This document shows positions 32,356 to 44,969 of a stretch of 64,000 bases of DNA, piece after piece. The DNA lies in contig JAKSZT010054304.1 of the NCBI GenBank assembly GCA_026826555.1, positions 33,517,322-33,581,321 of the forward strand, in the 5' to 3' direction. Source of the stretch: Tolypeutes matacus (taxonomy: Eukaryota; Chordata; Mammalia; Cingulata; Chlamyphoridae). Made by a program: the position numbers and the translations under genes. The notes beneath the pieces are model-generated. The model saw only the letters and a list, made by a program, of their open reading frames with translations. It was not told where the DNA came from and made no database searches. The stretch's first letter is position 1, and each line of letters starts with the position of its first letter.

Positions 32356-34993
32356 TGTATGAAGTAGTTATTACCTTTACAATAATAATTTTAACATTAA
32401 TGGATTGAAATCCTCAATCAAAAGACATAGACTGACAGAATGGGTAAAAAATATATAAGCCATATATATGCTATCTACAAGAGACTCACCTCAGAGGTAA
32501 GGACACAATCAGGTTGAAAGTGAAAGGTTGGAAAAAGATATTCCACAAAAATAATAACCAAGAATGATCTGGAGTAGTGACACTAATATTGGATAAAAGA
32601 GATTCTAAATACAAGATTGTTATAAGAGATGAAGAAAATAATTATATATTAATAAAAGGGACAATTTACCAAGAAGAACTAACTATAATAAATATTTATG
32701 CACCTAACCTGGAGGACCCAAGATACATGAGGCACACACTGGCAAACTGAAGGAAGAAATCGACGTCTCTACAATAATATTTGGAGAATTCAATACACCA
32801 CTCTCAGCATTGGATAGAACATCAGTATATAAGATCAGTAAGGAAGCAGGGAGCTTAAATAATATGATAAATGAGCTAGATCTAAAAGACATTTACAGAG
32901 CATTATACCACAAAACAGCAGGATATGCATTGTTTTCAGGGGTTCATGTACGCTTCTCCAGGATAGACTGTATGTTGGGTTACAAGACAAGTCTCAATAA
33001 ATTAAAAAAGACCATATGCTATGTCACAAGTCAGGTCTCAATAAATTTAAAATTATACAAGGCACTTTCTGTGATCATAATGGAATGAAGCTAGAAATCA
33101 ATAACAAATGGAAAAAGGGAAAATTCACAAATATATTGATTTTAAACAACACATCCTTAAATAATCCGTGGGTCAAAGAAGAATTTGCAAGAGATATCAG
33201 TAAACATCTTGAGACAAATGAAAACAAGAACACAACATATCAAAACCTATGGGCTACAGCAAAAACAGTACTGAGAGAGAAATTTATAGCCATCAGTGCT
33301 TACATTTAAAAAAGAATAAAGAACTTAAATTGAAGACCTACCTGCACAACTGGAGGAACTAGAAAGAGAGCAGCAAACTAATCCAAAACAAGGAGAAGGA
33401 AAGAAATAATAAAGATCATAGTCGAAATAAATGAAGTTGGAAACAACAACAAAAATAGAAAGAATCAACAAAACCAAAAGTTGGTTCTTCAATAAGATCA
33501 ACAAAACGGACAGACCCTTGTTAGAATGACAAAGATAAAAAAGAGAGAGAAAGAGAGAGAAGCTGCAAATAAATAAAATCAGAAATGAGAGGGGGTCATT
33601 ATCACCGACCCCACAGAAATAAGAGAGAATATAACAAGATACTATGAACAACTGCATGCCAAAGAAAAACTAGATAACATAGATGAAATGGACAAATCCA
33701 TAGAAACACACTAACATACTCTGACCCCTGAAGAAATAGAAGACCTCAACAAACCATCCACAAGTAAACAGATTGAAACAGTCATCAAAATGCTCCCCAA
33801 AATTAAAAGTCCAAAACCAAATGGCTTCACAGGTGAATTCTACCATGATAATCTACTACCAGTCTTGTTCAAAATAGTCCAAAAATTTTAACAGAAAGGA
33901 ATGCTACCAGACTTATTCTATGAAGTCAAATCATCCTAATACCAAAACCAGATAAAGATACTACAAAAAAAGAAAATTATAGTCCAATTTCTCTAATGAA
34001 TATAGATGCAAATATCCTCAAAAAATACTTTCAAACTGAATCCAAAAGCACATAAAAGAATTATACACCATGATCAAGTGGGTTTTATCCCAGGTATGCA
34101 AAGGATGGTTAAACACAAGAATCAATAAGTTGTAAAAGAAAAAAATTACACGATCTTGATTGATGCAGAAATGGCACTTGACAAAATACAGCATCCTTTC
34201 TTGATAGAAACACTCCAAAAGATAGGAATAGAAGGAAGCTTTCTAAACCATAGCCAGCATTGTACTCAACAGTGAAAAACTGAAAGCTTTCCCCCTGAGA
34301 TCGCAAACAAGACAAGGAGATGCTCACTGTCACCACTGTTATTCAATATTGTGCAAGAAGTTGTAACTAGAGGAATTAGGCAAGAAAAAGAAATAAAAGA
34401 TACCCAAATAGGAAGGAGAGAAGAAGTAAAACTTTCTCTCTTCCTTTATGATATAATCTTATAGCTAGAAAATCCGGAAAAATCCACAACAAAGCTACTA
34501 GAACTAATTAACAAATTCAGCAAAGTGGCAGGATACAAGATTAATATGCAAAAATTGGTAGCATTTCTATACACTACTGATGAGCAATCTGAGGAGGAAG
34601 TCAGAAAAAAATTCCATTTATAGTAGTGACTAAGAGAATCAAAAATTTAAGAATAAACTTAACCAAGGACATAAAAGACCTTTATTCAGAAAACTACACA
34701 ACATTGTTAAAAGAAACCAAACAAGACCTAAATAAATGGAAGGACATTCTGTGTTCATGGATTGGAAGACTGAATACAGTTAAGATGCCAATTCTTTCCA
34801 AACTGATGTACAGATTCAACTCAATCCAAATAAAATCTTAAGAGGCTTTTTTTTTTTTTTTTTTGCAAAAATGGAAAAGCCAATTATCAAATTTATTTGG
34901 AAGGGTAAGAGGCTATGAATAACCAAACATGTCTTTAAAAAGAAGAATGAAGCTGGAGGACTCTCACTTCCTGACTTTAAATCATATTACAAG
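32356..34993 (+). pseudogene. L1 ORF2 pseudogene, copy E (truncated)
   Basis: ORF2 from the endonuclease N-terminus to just past the RT. The endonuclease has INIYAPNLED near 32695, a GEFNTPLS-type site near 32785 (Asp changed to Glu), and DHNGMKLEINNKWKKGKF near 33075. The RT has a changed KSPKPNGFTGEF block near 33808. At the catalytic site (34441-34452) the expected FADD reads FLYD, so the active site is destroyed. The [30 protein letters not shown] region near 34710 is well kept. It breaks at 34993. Confidence 0.88.
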
Positions 34994-35178
34994 ATCTGAA
35001 GTTGCTTCCCTACATTTTTTTCTAGGAGTTTTATAGTTCTAGTTCCTATATTATGTCATTGATCCATTTCAAGTAAATTTTTGTTATGGTGTGAGATAGG
35101 CATCCTCATTCATTCTGTTACATATGGAGATCCAGTTCTCCCAATACCATTTGTTGAAGGAACTATTATTTCCCAATT
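34994..35178 (-). mobile_element. Inverted L1 ORF2 segment inside copy E
   Basis: About 185 bp of ORF2 in reverse orientation, equivalent to about 24275-24455 of copy D (the part with NGLFNKWCLKNWISI-type coding). It lies between the sense ORF2 break and the sense 3' terminus, so it is an internal inversion with loss of sequence at the edges. Confidence 0.8.
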
Positions 35179-35470
35179 GGTTACAAGGGGAAATTTTAGG
35201 TATATATGTTACTAGAATAAAAATTGAAAGAAAACCTTAGGACTGTACAACACAATGAACCCTAACTTAAACAATGGACTATACTCAATAGTATAATTAT
35301 ATTAATGTTATTTCATAAATTATAACAAATATTTCACACTAATGCAGGTTATTAATAATAGGGTGGTACATGGTTACTCTGCATATTATATATTTTGTAC
35401 ATGATATTTATGTAAACTTACAATTACTCTACCAAAAAATTAATGAAATAACTAATTGAAAAAGGAAAAA
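35179..35470 (+). mobile_element. L1 3' terminus of copy E with A-rich tail
   Basis: Sense L1 3' end: GTACAACACAATGAACCCTA, a TATGGACTATACT-like block, and a run to an A-rich tail at about 35455-35472. It most likely closes copy E, but could also be the 3' end of copy C. Confidence 0.75.
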
Positions 35471-36479
35471 AATATATCTGCTGAGTTGTTTAAATCAGAA
35501 TGCACAGTATGCTGCTAACATAGATGTTTCTGGCAGAACTCATGCTCCCAGAACAGTGACTACTTTTTTCATATATTGGAAAGAGTTCTCATTTCTCAAA
35601 AATGAGCCAAGTAAAATTGAATGAATTTGTTCTGCCTTGAGTACACTGGAAGTTCTCAGATAGAAACATGGTATGAGCTTTAACCCCCAAATCTACTTTC
35701 AATGTTCTACCAAGTACCAACTAAAATATAGAATTTTCCTAATTCCTCTTTTTTTTTTTTTTTTTTTTTTTTTGTCCCAAGCGGCTAGGGAGACAGTGTT
35801 GGTAAAAAGAGTGGTTCCCCTAACACAATCTCATTGACCTTCTGTCCTTTCTAAAGGTGTTTCCGTCATTAACATTTGAAGAACTATGTTTCATTTTTCC
35901 CACTGAGGAACCAATGAATACACAGGCAAGCTACTACTTAAAATACATGGAAAGAAGAAGGTAAATGAACTTTCTCTCCTGTATGAAATTCACATCATTA
36001 ATTTCCCTAGAACATTTTTGACATACATGGTTCCCAACCTACCCCTACTAGAAAAACCGGTTCTTCAGAAACTTTAAGACCCCAAATAATAAGAACCTAG
36101 TTGGAGCAACATTAGCCAGTGATCATAAATAAGAACATTTTCAATAGACTACTATTAGGACATTACTAGGGAAAGACACATTGAATTTCGGTTTCAAAAA
36201 ATTACCTTACATTTAACATATAGTTCATAAAGAGTGAACAGTATCATTTGTTTGAACTTGTGACATTGGATAGAGCCTAAAATCTGAATTTTGATTAGTG
36301 GCAGAGAATAAGAAGTCCTCAAATTTAGTTTAAAAAAAAGGATTTCTACAAAGAATTGATCGTTCCAACTAGAAGACCATAGAATTTTGACTACTGAGAA
36401 AGACAAGAAAGTATTAGGAGGCAATGGAGAATTGGGATGATAAAAGGACCTTCAGGATACTTAAACATGTTGGCCACAC
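35471..36479. other. Unique DNA with a poly-T run
   Basis: No gene or recognised repeat family apart from 25 T at 35749-35773. The run is followed by GTCCCAAGCGGCTAGGG, which may be the remains of an antisense SINE but is too short to call. Confidence 0.5.
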
Positions 36480-37251
36480 CTTGCTACAAACTTCTGAGGA
36501 GCCAAATTTGTCAAATTCCAGTGATTGATTATCATTCCTTCTCTTGATCCATCATCTGCATTGACCATATACAGAGACTCGCCTTATTGAAATTTCTACT
36601 TTCCTCACTTGGTTCCAAGAGATCGCATTCTTAAGTGCCCCCTCCCCTTCCTTTGCTGGAGTCTTTCCTTTCCCATATCTCAATATTGAAGTTCCTCTCT
36701 TCTCTATCTGCACTTACTTCCTAGGTGTGCTCACCAAGTCCCATTTATGTGCTGATGTCTTCCAAGTTTATATTCCCAGCCCTCAACTTTCTCCTCAAAT
36801 CCAGTCTCCTGTATCCAACTGCATATTCAACATCTCCCCTTTGATGCCACACTTAACATTTCCTAAATTGAACTTTTTTCTCACCACCTAATCAAACCTA
36901 TTCCTTTTCACATAGTCTTCCCCATATCATTAAGTACCACCATTATTCAGTCTCCAAACCTTGAATTCATCCTTGCAAAACTCTCTTTCTCTCACACCCT
37001 ATATAAAATATTCTATTTCAGAATTTATCTTAAATCTGGATGCTTCTCACTATCTCCACACTATCAATTTTCTCCTGGATTTCTGCAACAACCTCCAATC
37101 TGGTCACTCTGCTTCCATTTTTACACTCCCCCATAGACTAGTCTCCAAATAAAAAACGTATTCTTTTAAAATATAAATAAAATCTTATCATTTCCCTGCT
37201 TGAATATATCTAGTGGTTTCCCATCACTGTCAGAATAAAACCCTAACTCCT

Positions 37252-37345
37252 TAGTTAAAATGAGGTCTTACTGGATTAGGGTGGACTACAAATCCAATGA
37301 CTGTTGCCCTTCTAAGGATAGAGCAGTACAGACACACAGTAGGGA
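37252..37345 (+). mobile_element. MaLR-type LTR fragment, sense, inside L2
   Basis: About 95 bp of LTR sequence (TGAGGTCTTACTGGATTAGG). Its first 68 bp (37255-37322) are the near reverse complement of 37708-37775 in the neighbouring antisense LTR, with about 88 percent identity by eye. Confidence 0.7.
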
Positions 37346-37432
37346 AGATGGAACATTTGTTACAAGGTCCTCCATGACCTGGTGCTGGTAATATCAGATT
37401 CTTCAGCCTTTACAATTCTTCCTATTACCATC

Positions 37433-37879
37433 TGTATTAGTCTCCTAGGGCTGCTGTAACAAATTACTACAAAGTGCATGGCTTAATACAACAGAGATTT
37501 ATTCTCTCACAGTTCTGGAGGCTAAAAGTCCGAAATCAAGGTATTAGCAGGGCTGTGCTCTCTCTGAATCCTCTATGAAAGAATCCTTTCTTATCTCTAA
37601 AAGGAATGGCAATCCCTGGCACTCCTTGGTTTGTAGCTGCATCACTCCAATATCTGCCTTCATCTTCCCCCAACCATCTTCCCTTACTGTGTATCTGTAT
37701 GGCTATCTCCTTATAAGGACAACAGTCATTGAATTTGTAGTTCACCCTAATCCAGTAAGACCTCATCTTAACTTGATTAAATCTACAAAGACCCTGTTTC
37801 CAAATAAGGTTACATTCACAGGTACCAGGGTATAGGACCTTGACCTATCTTTTGGGAGGACAAAATTCAACTCACAATA
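37433..37879 (-). mobile_element. MaLR/MLT1-type LTR, antisense, inside L2
   Basis: On the plus strand it begins TGTATTAGTCTCCTAGGGCTGC and ends near AATTCAACTCACAAT; read on minus this is a typical MaLR LTR ending in CTAATACA. Flanking 5-mers CCATC (37428-37432) and CTATC (37880-37884) fit a decayed 5-bp TSD. L2 sequence continues on both sides. Confidence 0.75.
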
Positions 37880-38285
37880 CTATCCATAGCTTCATTACCT
37901 CCTCCTGCAGGGCCTTTGAACCTGCTATTCTTTTTGCCCAGATTCACTTCCCTGAGAAATACACATAACTTCTTGCGTCTGACTTCTTTCAGATTCTTTC
38001 AGGTGCCATATACTCCACAAGGCCTACCCTAATTCCCCTTCATTGCTCTCCAACATTGTCCTCTACTTTTTCTTTCTCATGCCACATATCAGTACCTGGC
38101 ATTATGTCATTTGTTTATCTATTTGCTTATTGTTGTCCCCCCACTACTCCCACTAGAAAATAAGTTCCATGAGGGCATGGACTTGATCTGTTTTGTTCTC
38201 TGTTGTACTCCCTATCTCTAGAACAATTTCTGAAACATAACAAGAAGTAACATGTAGTTTTTTAATAAAATGAATTACTAATTGA

Positions 38286-38874
38286 ATTTATTTGTTATTT
38301 GTTTGGTAATAAAAATGATTTATTAGATGGGTTTAGTCCATCTCAGTGAATTATTTTTATTTTATAAAGTCCATATTTGAATTCCTATAGTTGTCGTTAA
38401 TCAGAATCAAGTGGACCTGTTTGGCACTAATGGACAAGGTTCTGGTGTTCATTTCTGTTTTTATAAGCAGTATATCACTCACGCATAAATGATTTCTAAG
38501 GTAAAAATACCAATAGTAACCAAACCTGTTGAATTGGTTGTTAACCAATTCATGCTAAATATAAATTAATAAGTTATTATCAATAAAGTATATAGAGCCC
38601 AAGAACTTAAGACCCCAAACAATACAAAGACACAACAGAAAGAAAAATGAAAATGATTAACATTTGTACATGTGGTAATCAGTCTGAGATCACAAAGCCA
38701 TAATAGGAAAATATCAAGTTCAAATCACTTCCTATATCTCCACATGACTAGCCTACATAATTTCCACAGAAAACAGGGAACTAGGCAGTACCACTTATTG
38801 CCTTTCCCCTACGGTTTTCAGAAGATCCAAATCTCTCAATGAATAGATCCTACAGGAAACATTTTGGGGGGCTT
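38286..38874. other. Unique DNA without recognised gene
   Basis: AT-rich. I see no repeat family or coding signal. Confidence 0.5.
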
Positions 38875-39170
38875 TTTTTTCTTTCTTTCTTTTTCATTTT
38901 TCTATTAGAGAATTTGCATAATGTGCAGAATTCCCATACATCACCCCTCCACCAACATCTTACATTGTTGTGGAACATTTGTTATACATTATAAAAGAAC
39001 ATGATCAGACTATTACCACTAACTATGGTCCATAGTGAATACTTGATATATTTTTTTGACACATTGTGCAGGCTCTTTGAATGACAGCATTATCAACTCA
39101 GATTTCCTTACACATGTTAAATAGTGTATAGCTATCCTAAAGGAAGTTCTCTATAAACCTCCTATTAGAT
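38875..39170 (-). mobile_element. L1 3' end fragment, antisense
   Basis: Starts with a T-rich stretch (38874-38900, the poly-A on the minus strand) followed by antisense L1 3'UTR phrases (AATTCCCATACATCACCCCTCCACC and ACTAACTATGGTCCATAGTG). This is a short 5'-truncated insertion. Confidence 0.7.
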
Positions 39171-40049
39171 TCCAGGAACCAAAAGACTCTCACCATTAGT
39201 CACTTTCACAAGAGCTCTATGCCATTTACTTCTGGCCAAAGATCAAAAGAGTCATGTGGAAAGTCCACAATACTCAGCTTCAATGACAAAATACTGGGAA
39301 TTTCTCAGGGACAATTTCTTTCTCTTGAGCAGTTTCAACCTCGTTTAAAACTAGGCACATGTGGAGAGATACCCACCAATATACATACACACACACAAAT
39401 ATACAGGAACATGCTAACTCAGATATATGACAAGAGGTCTTATAACACATATGAATCATTCATACATTACTCTCAGTGTTTTGTTTTGTTTTTTTTTCCT
39501 GAACTGTCATTTTCATGTTTTGGAAAGGATAGTTAGACTAATATGTCTGAAAACTAGAGCATGGACACATTTGGAGATTATTCAATCATGGAAAGCAGGC
39601 TGTCAAGTAGCATCAATTTATTTTTGTTTACATTTTTCTTAATCTTTCACTTACATGCCATGTGCTGACTGAGAACAGAGTCAAAATATCCTTCCTTTCA
39701 AGCACAGGCCTTATGGGCAGCCAGTACCAGAGAGTGAAAATAACTACTAAAAGATGACTAGTAGTGTGGTTCTGGGATATGCCTTCTCATCCCAGAAAGA
39801 AAAACAGAAAAGACAAGAGTGAAGTTTGATGATGAGAGCATAGTAAGAAAATGCCATGTAGGACTGAATAAGTGGTTACATATATTCCCAAAATTGTCCT
39901 ATTTAAGAAAAAGCTAAAACTAATTCTGTCCCACTGAATCTCACTTTTTTCTGAACCTAGATTTTCCCAGCAGCCTAAAGTAGGACCTATGACTTTTTCT
40001 TTTTTCATATCAAAGATTTTAATTATGTATGTATGTAATTATGTATGCA
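39171..40049. other. Unique DNA without recognised gene
   Basis: No repeat or exon recognised. The ORFs at 39219-39536 and 39427-39642 overlap a T-run and have no domain. Confidence 0.5.
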
Positions 40050-40999
40050 CTAAATGAATCCATTCACTCATTAAACAAATATTATTGAGCACCTACTATG
40101 TGACAGGTACTATTCGATGTACCATGAAACAACAGTGGACAAAAAGACAAAAGTAACAGCTTTTGTGAAAATTATAGTCTAGTGTGAGGAGACATACAAC
40201 AAACAAAATAAGTAAAATATGTAGAATGTTAGATGATCATAAGTGTTGTGAAAAAAGTAAAGCAGAGAAGGAAGTAAAGTGTTTTGTGGCTTGCAATCTA
40301 GATATGTTAGTCAGAGAAGGTTTTATTGAGAAACTGAGATTTAAGTGAAATCTGAAACAAGTAAGGGAGAAGTTATACATAATCTTCTAAAGATTAAAGG
40401 TTGCTGGAAATTCACGCTAAGGGAATGCATCAGGCATGGTCAAGAAAGAATTGTGGGTGGAGCAAAGAATGAAAGGAGATAAAGTCAAGGTAAATTACAG
40501 AAAGGAGGCCAGATCACTTAGCCTTGTAGGACATTGTAATGATTCTGACATGTTTCTAAGTAAAATAGAAAAACAATGGAGCATTTTGAACAGAAGAGTG
40601 AATAATCAACTCTTTTTTTTTTTTTTTAAACGATCGCTGTGGCTCCTATATTGAGAATATACTAAAGGTAAGGGACAAAATGGAAGATAGAGGAAGATTA
40701 GCTAAAAAGCTATTGCTATAACCCAGGCCTAAGAATAATAATATCTTAGACCAGGTTAATAGCAGTGGAAGTGATAAGAAGGTATCAGATTAAAGATGGA
40801 CCACAGACTAGATGTGATAAGTATCAAGATTGGCTTTAAGGATTGTGGCCTGAGCACTTAGAAGGATAGGAAAGAATTCCTGTATCTTACAGGATATAAG
40901 GAAGACTCTGGCCAGAGTAAGTTAAAGGTAGTGAGAGACCAGGAGGTCAAATTTGGTCATGATAATTTTGAGGCAACAATTAAACAGTAAAATGGAGGT

Positions 41000-41010
41000 A
41001 CATGAGTCTT
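41000..41010 (+). repeat. Target-site duplication, left (L1 in L2)
   Basis: ACATGAGTCTT, repeated exactly at 42915-42925. Confidence 0.9.
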
Positions 41011-42914
41011 TTTTTTATTTTATTTTATTATTTTTTTTTAAGATAGTTAGATTACATAAATGTTACATAAAAAATATAGGGGATTCCCACATGCCCCACT
41101 CCACATCTCCCACACTTTCCCACATTAGCTGCATCCCTCATTAGTGTGGTACATTCATTGCAATTGATGAACACATTTTGGAGCATTGCCACTAAGCATG
41201 GATTACAGTTTACATTGAAGTTTACACCCTCTCCCAGCCAATTCTGTAGGTAATGGTAAGATATATAATGGCTTGCATCTGTCATTGCAATGTCATTCCA
41301 GACAATCCCCAAGTCCTGAAAATGCCTTGTATTAGACCTGTTTTTCCTTCTCCCTGCCCTCAGAACCTCCAGTGGCCACTACCTGCACATCAATGATATA
41401 ATTTCTCCCATTGCTAGAATCACAATCAGTCTATAGTAGAATACCAGTAAGTCTATTTTAGTCCATAGTTCATTCCTCACTCCTGAAGATTCTGGGAGAC
41501 TTTTCTGTAACCTAAAACTTCTTTGAAGACAAAATGAAAAAAGTAAGACACTGGGGGAATAAACAGAAGAAAATATCACTGTACATACAGGACAACAGAT
41601 CTTACAATGATGAAAAGCAAAATGTCAAAATAACTTGTTAAATATTTTTTGTTATTTTTTATTATCCCCCCAAAATTTTTTATTTTTATCTTTTTAAAAT
41701 TTTTTTGTATTTTATTTCTTATTTTTAAAACTATCATTATTATTTCATTTTCTTAATAATTGTATTGGCTATTTTATTGGCTTCATTTTTTAATATGTTT
41801 TGGATCACAGAAGGGTTACAACTGTGGCAGGGGAGAATCATTGGTGTGGGGTGTCAGTGATGCGGGATACATGGAAGAAAGCTCACCTGGGCATGCATAT
41901 AAGGCATATAAATGTGTTCAAATGTTCATGGAGCTCTGTCATGGTGGATGGAGATTCATACAAAAAACAAAAGAATATTGAATTATCATTCTGGGGAGCT
42001 CAGCCACATTCTCTAATGGAACCCCAAGAATCCTCTGAATACAGGAGCAATGACTAGTGAAGGAGGATGGTCCATTGACAGGCCCTTGATATTGATGACT
42101 GTGCTTATGAACCTTTACTCTTGAAATTGAAACTTGGCCCAGTATTATAGGGTGCCTAAGAGTTGCCTCCTGGGAGCCTCCTTGTTGCTCAAATGTGGCC
42201 TCTTTCTAAGCCGAACTTAGCATATAAATACATTACCTTCCCCCTGGTGTGGGACATGACTCCCAGAGATGAGTCTCCCTGGCATCAAGGGATTACTACC
42301 AAGCACCAACTAGCAATGCAACTGGAAAAAGACCTTGACTAAAAGGGGGAAAAGGTAAAGACATGAGTTTATATGGCTAAGAGACTTCAAAGTGAGTCGG
42401 GAGGTCATCCCAGAGGTTACGTTTATACACATCTCAGCAGAATCTCATTGACTGCCAAAGTAGATACTATCCCAAAGAGTGAGGCTCCTGAGGGCTCTGG
42501 AGACATCTAGACACTATAGTCAGAGCTGACAGCTCAGGAGTTTGGTGCCCTGCCAGTGAGCCCTACTTTGGAATTTATGCTCCCCAGTGTGACAGAGTTG
42601 GACTCAGTTATGGTTTCCCTACACATGGCTCTTCCATCCTTCTATTTGAACCTATAATTAGAACTAGAGTTAGTAGGTATATGTCCAAGAGACTTAAATT
42701 TTGGGTCTGTCCATGTGCCGGCTGGGCCCTGAATCTCAATGGAGTTGCAACAACTACTCTCCAGTTCATTGGTCTCACCCAGGACAGCTAACATGGAGGT
42801 GATGATAGACAACCACAACACCAAGGAACTGAGAGAGTCTATTACTGCATGCAAGAGAGTCCCATCCATCATCCCTATGGGACTGAAGACCCCTCTCAAT
42901 TAGATGTGGAGTAG
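41011..42914 (-). mobile_element. 5'-truncated L1 3'UTR copy with twin-priming inversion
   Basis: An antisense L1 insertion of about 1.9 kb consisting only of 3'UTR of the copy D type. From the poly-T at 41011 to about 41495 it is the reverse complement of 27725-28190. From about 41500 to 42914 it is in sense orientation and parallels 26255-27700. In element direction this is an inverted upstream part followed by a normal 3' end and tail, the signature of twin priming. The two parts are almost contiguous in the source. An exact 11-bp TSD flanks the whole. Confidence 0.88.
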
Positions 42915-42925
42915 ACATGAGTCTT
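42915..42925 (+). repeat. Target-site duplication, right (L1 in L2)
   Basis: ACATGAGTCTT, identical to 41000-41010. Confidence 0.9.
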
Positions 42926-43765
42926 GAGTTAAGGGAAGATATGGAATAGAGATATATATGCAGGGGTTTTTCAGCCTATGGATGGTATTGAAACTATAAG
43001 AATAAATGAGACAACACAGAAATTAATTGGAGAGAAAAAAAGAGAGATTTAAGGATTGAGCCCTGGACCACTCTAATACTCAGAAATCAGTGAGATAAAG
43101 AGAAACCAGCAGAGAAATATGAAAAAGAGTGCCTAGTAAAGTAAAAGGAAAACAAGGCTTGTTTGGGAAGACTAATGAAAATATGTTTCAAAAAGGAAGT
43201 AATAATCACCTGTGTCTAATCTTATCCATATTCGTCTGAGAGAGATTGAGCATAATTCCTGGTTTTAATAAGTAGAAGGTGTTAGTAACATAGATAAGTG
43301 AAGTTTCTGTGGAGTATTGGACACAAAAGCTTAATTCAAGATAAAATGGTAATAGGAGAATTGGAGATAGTGAGTATTTTGCTGACTCTTTTATGGAAAT
43401 GTCTTATAAAGAAAAGAAGAAAACTAAGGCAACAGCTACAGGTGGATGGTGAGAGAAGAAGTGATTGTTTTAAATGGGAGAAGAAAGAGCATATTTTCCC
43501 ACTGATGGGAAAGATCACATAGAAAGGGGAAAATTCCGTAGAGAAGAGAATTGCTGAAGCAATATTCTTCTTCAAGGGGAGGAGCTCTTGACTTCAGCAT
43601 GGACAATTCATCCACAGTAACAAGAGAGAAAGTAGCATATGGAGGCACAGAGGCTGGAGTCAGGGAAAATGAGGAAGTGGGTGTTTGCAGAAATTCTCCT
43701 TTGATTGCCTTTATTTTCTCAGTAAAATGGAAAAGCAAAATCATCACCTAATAGGAAAAATTCAA

Positions 43766-44514
43766 AGAAGACAGCTCATTACATCATTCAAGCAAAAAAA
43801 CAAAAATAATGCTCAGTCTCTGTTCCAGAAAGAAAAGGCAAAGACTTGTTGGTAACCTGCTATCTCTTTATAGACAAACATCTGTACAAGGGCTTAGGAC
43901 AGGACAAGATGTGCCAATGCATAAAAAGTCTACACATGCAGCATAACCCATGAATAGGTGAAGGGAACCACATATTTGGAGCCTCACTTACAGAAAATGA
44001 AACTCAGTAAAATTAAGTCAGACTTGGCTCTTTACTTCTTCCTCCAGTTCTGTCCAGACACACTCATTACCAAAAATAGTTTTCAGTTTTACTAGCCATA
44101 AAATTATCTGTTTACTTAAAGTTGTTTATTTAGAAGAAGGAGATTAGAGATGGAGGGATATATATTTAATTAGTTTGTTTTTAATGAGGAATACCAATTC
44201 ATTGGATTTTTATCTTTATGTGCAGTCATTGATACTGCTCTGCACAAAATATTTCATATTTAAAAATTGGTCTAAATTTGACTATTTTAATGCTAACTGA
44301 AATTTTCTCTTATTTTAGTTGTATTTAGAAGATCTTGACATGTTATATTTTGAATTATGATTAAACAAGTAGCATATGAACCCAACAAAATGATTTTCCA
44401 TGAATGAAATATCACATTGTGTAACAAAAACTATTGCAGTTTATTATTCTATATTATAAATAATTAGCTATAGAAGTTGCATATTGGATTATGATATCAA
44501 TCTCCAATTTTTAT
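43766..44514. other. Unique DNA between two antisense L2 copies
   Basis: No repeat or gene recognised. Confidence 0.5.
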
Positions 44515-44969
44515 TCATTCATTCAACAACGATTTCTTAAGCACCTACTATGTATCAGGCACATAGTGTACAGCAGTGAATAAACAGAGAAAGATCCTTG
44601 CCTTCATGAAGTTTATTATATTGATGAGGGAGGAATATAGATATAATGATGTACTATACTAAATAAGAAAATTATTTAATATATAACAAAGTCATGATTG
44701 CAATGGAAAAAATATAGCACAGTAAGGAAGATGGGAGACAGTTTGCAATTTAAATAGTGTGATCAGAGTAAGCCCTATTGAAAAATTATCATTAGGGCAA
44801 AGACTTGAAGGAGATGAGGGTGTGAGTCACCTAAGGTCTCTGGGAAAAAGAGAAACCAGCAGAGGGAACAGCAAGTATAAATGCTTGAGGAAGGGAGTGT
44901 GCCTGGAGTGTGTTTGCAGCAGTGTGAAGAGGGCAACTTGACGGTAGTGGGTGAGGGGAATATGAAGCG

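Larger units (their letters stand above)
30623..35470 (+). mobile_element. L1 copy E: 5'UTR, ORF1, ORF2, internal inversion, 3' end
   Basis: A near full-length L1 with 5'UTR (30623-31317), ORF1 (31318-32272), ORF2 (32356-34993), an inverted ORF2 piece (34994-35178), and a sense 3' terminus (35179-35470) that ends in an A-rich tail. ORF2 sequence between the break and the 3' end is partly lost. No clear TSD was found; its 5' end abuts the broken copy C. Its short 3' end differs from the 3-kb 3'UTR of copy D, so it belongs to a different L1 subfamily. Confidence 0.88.
36480..38285 (+). mobile_element. L2 LINE, sense, interrupted by LTR pieces
   Basis: A long L2 copy in sense orientation, from the RT domain (LFFSLSALTSLVPFMC-type reading near 36695) through the 3' coding end (ACTATCTCCACACTATCAAT and GGATTTCTGCAACAACCTCC near 37078) to the 3'UTR (AAGTTCCATGAGGGCATGG near 38163) and its tail. 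L2 encodes a CR1-type reverse transcriptase; this copy is full of stops. It is interrupted by an LTR fragment (37252-37345) and a larger antisense LTR (37433-37879). Confidence 0.85.
40050..43765 (-). mobile_element. L2 LINE, antisense, split by a younger L1
   Basis: One of the longest L2 copies here (about 1.8 kb without the insert). Plus-strand order is antisense: tail (TTATTGAGCACCTACTATGTG at 40083), 3'UTR and coding end (GCCTTGTAGGACATTGTAATG near 40520, CTCCTATATTGAG near 40642), then after the insert the RT part (GGATTGAGCCCTGGACCACTC near 43053, the antisense of the GVPQGS-type motif) and the upstream domain to about 43750. The L1 at 41011-42914 interrupts it with an 11-bp TSD, and L2 order resumes correctly after it. 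Confidence 0.87.
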
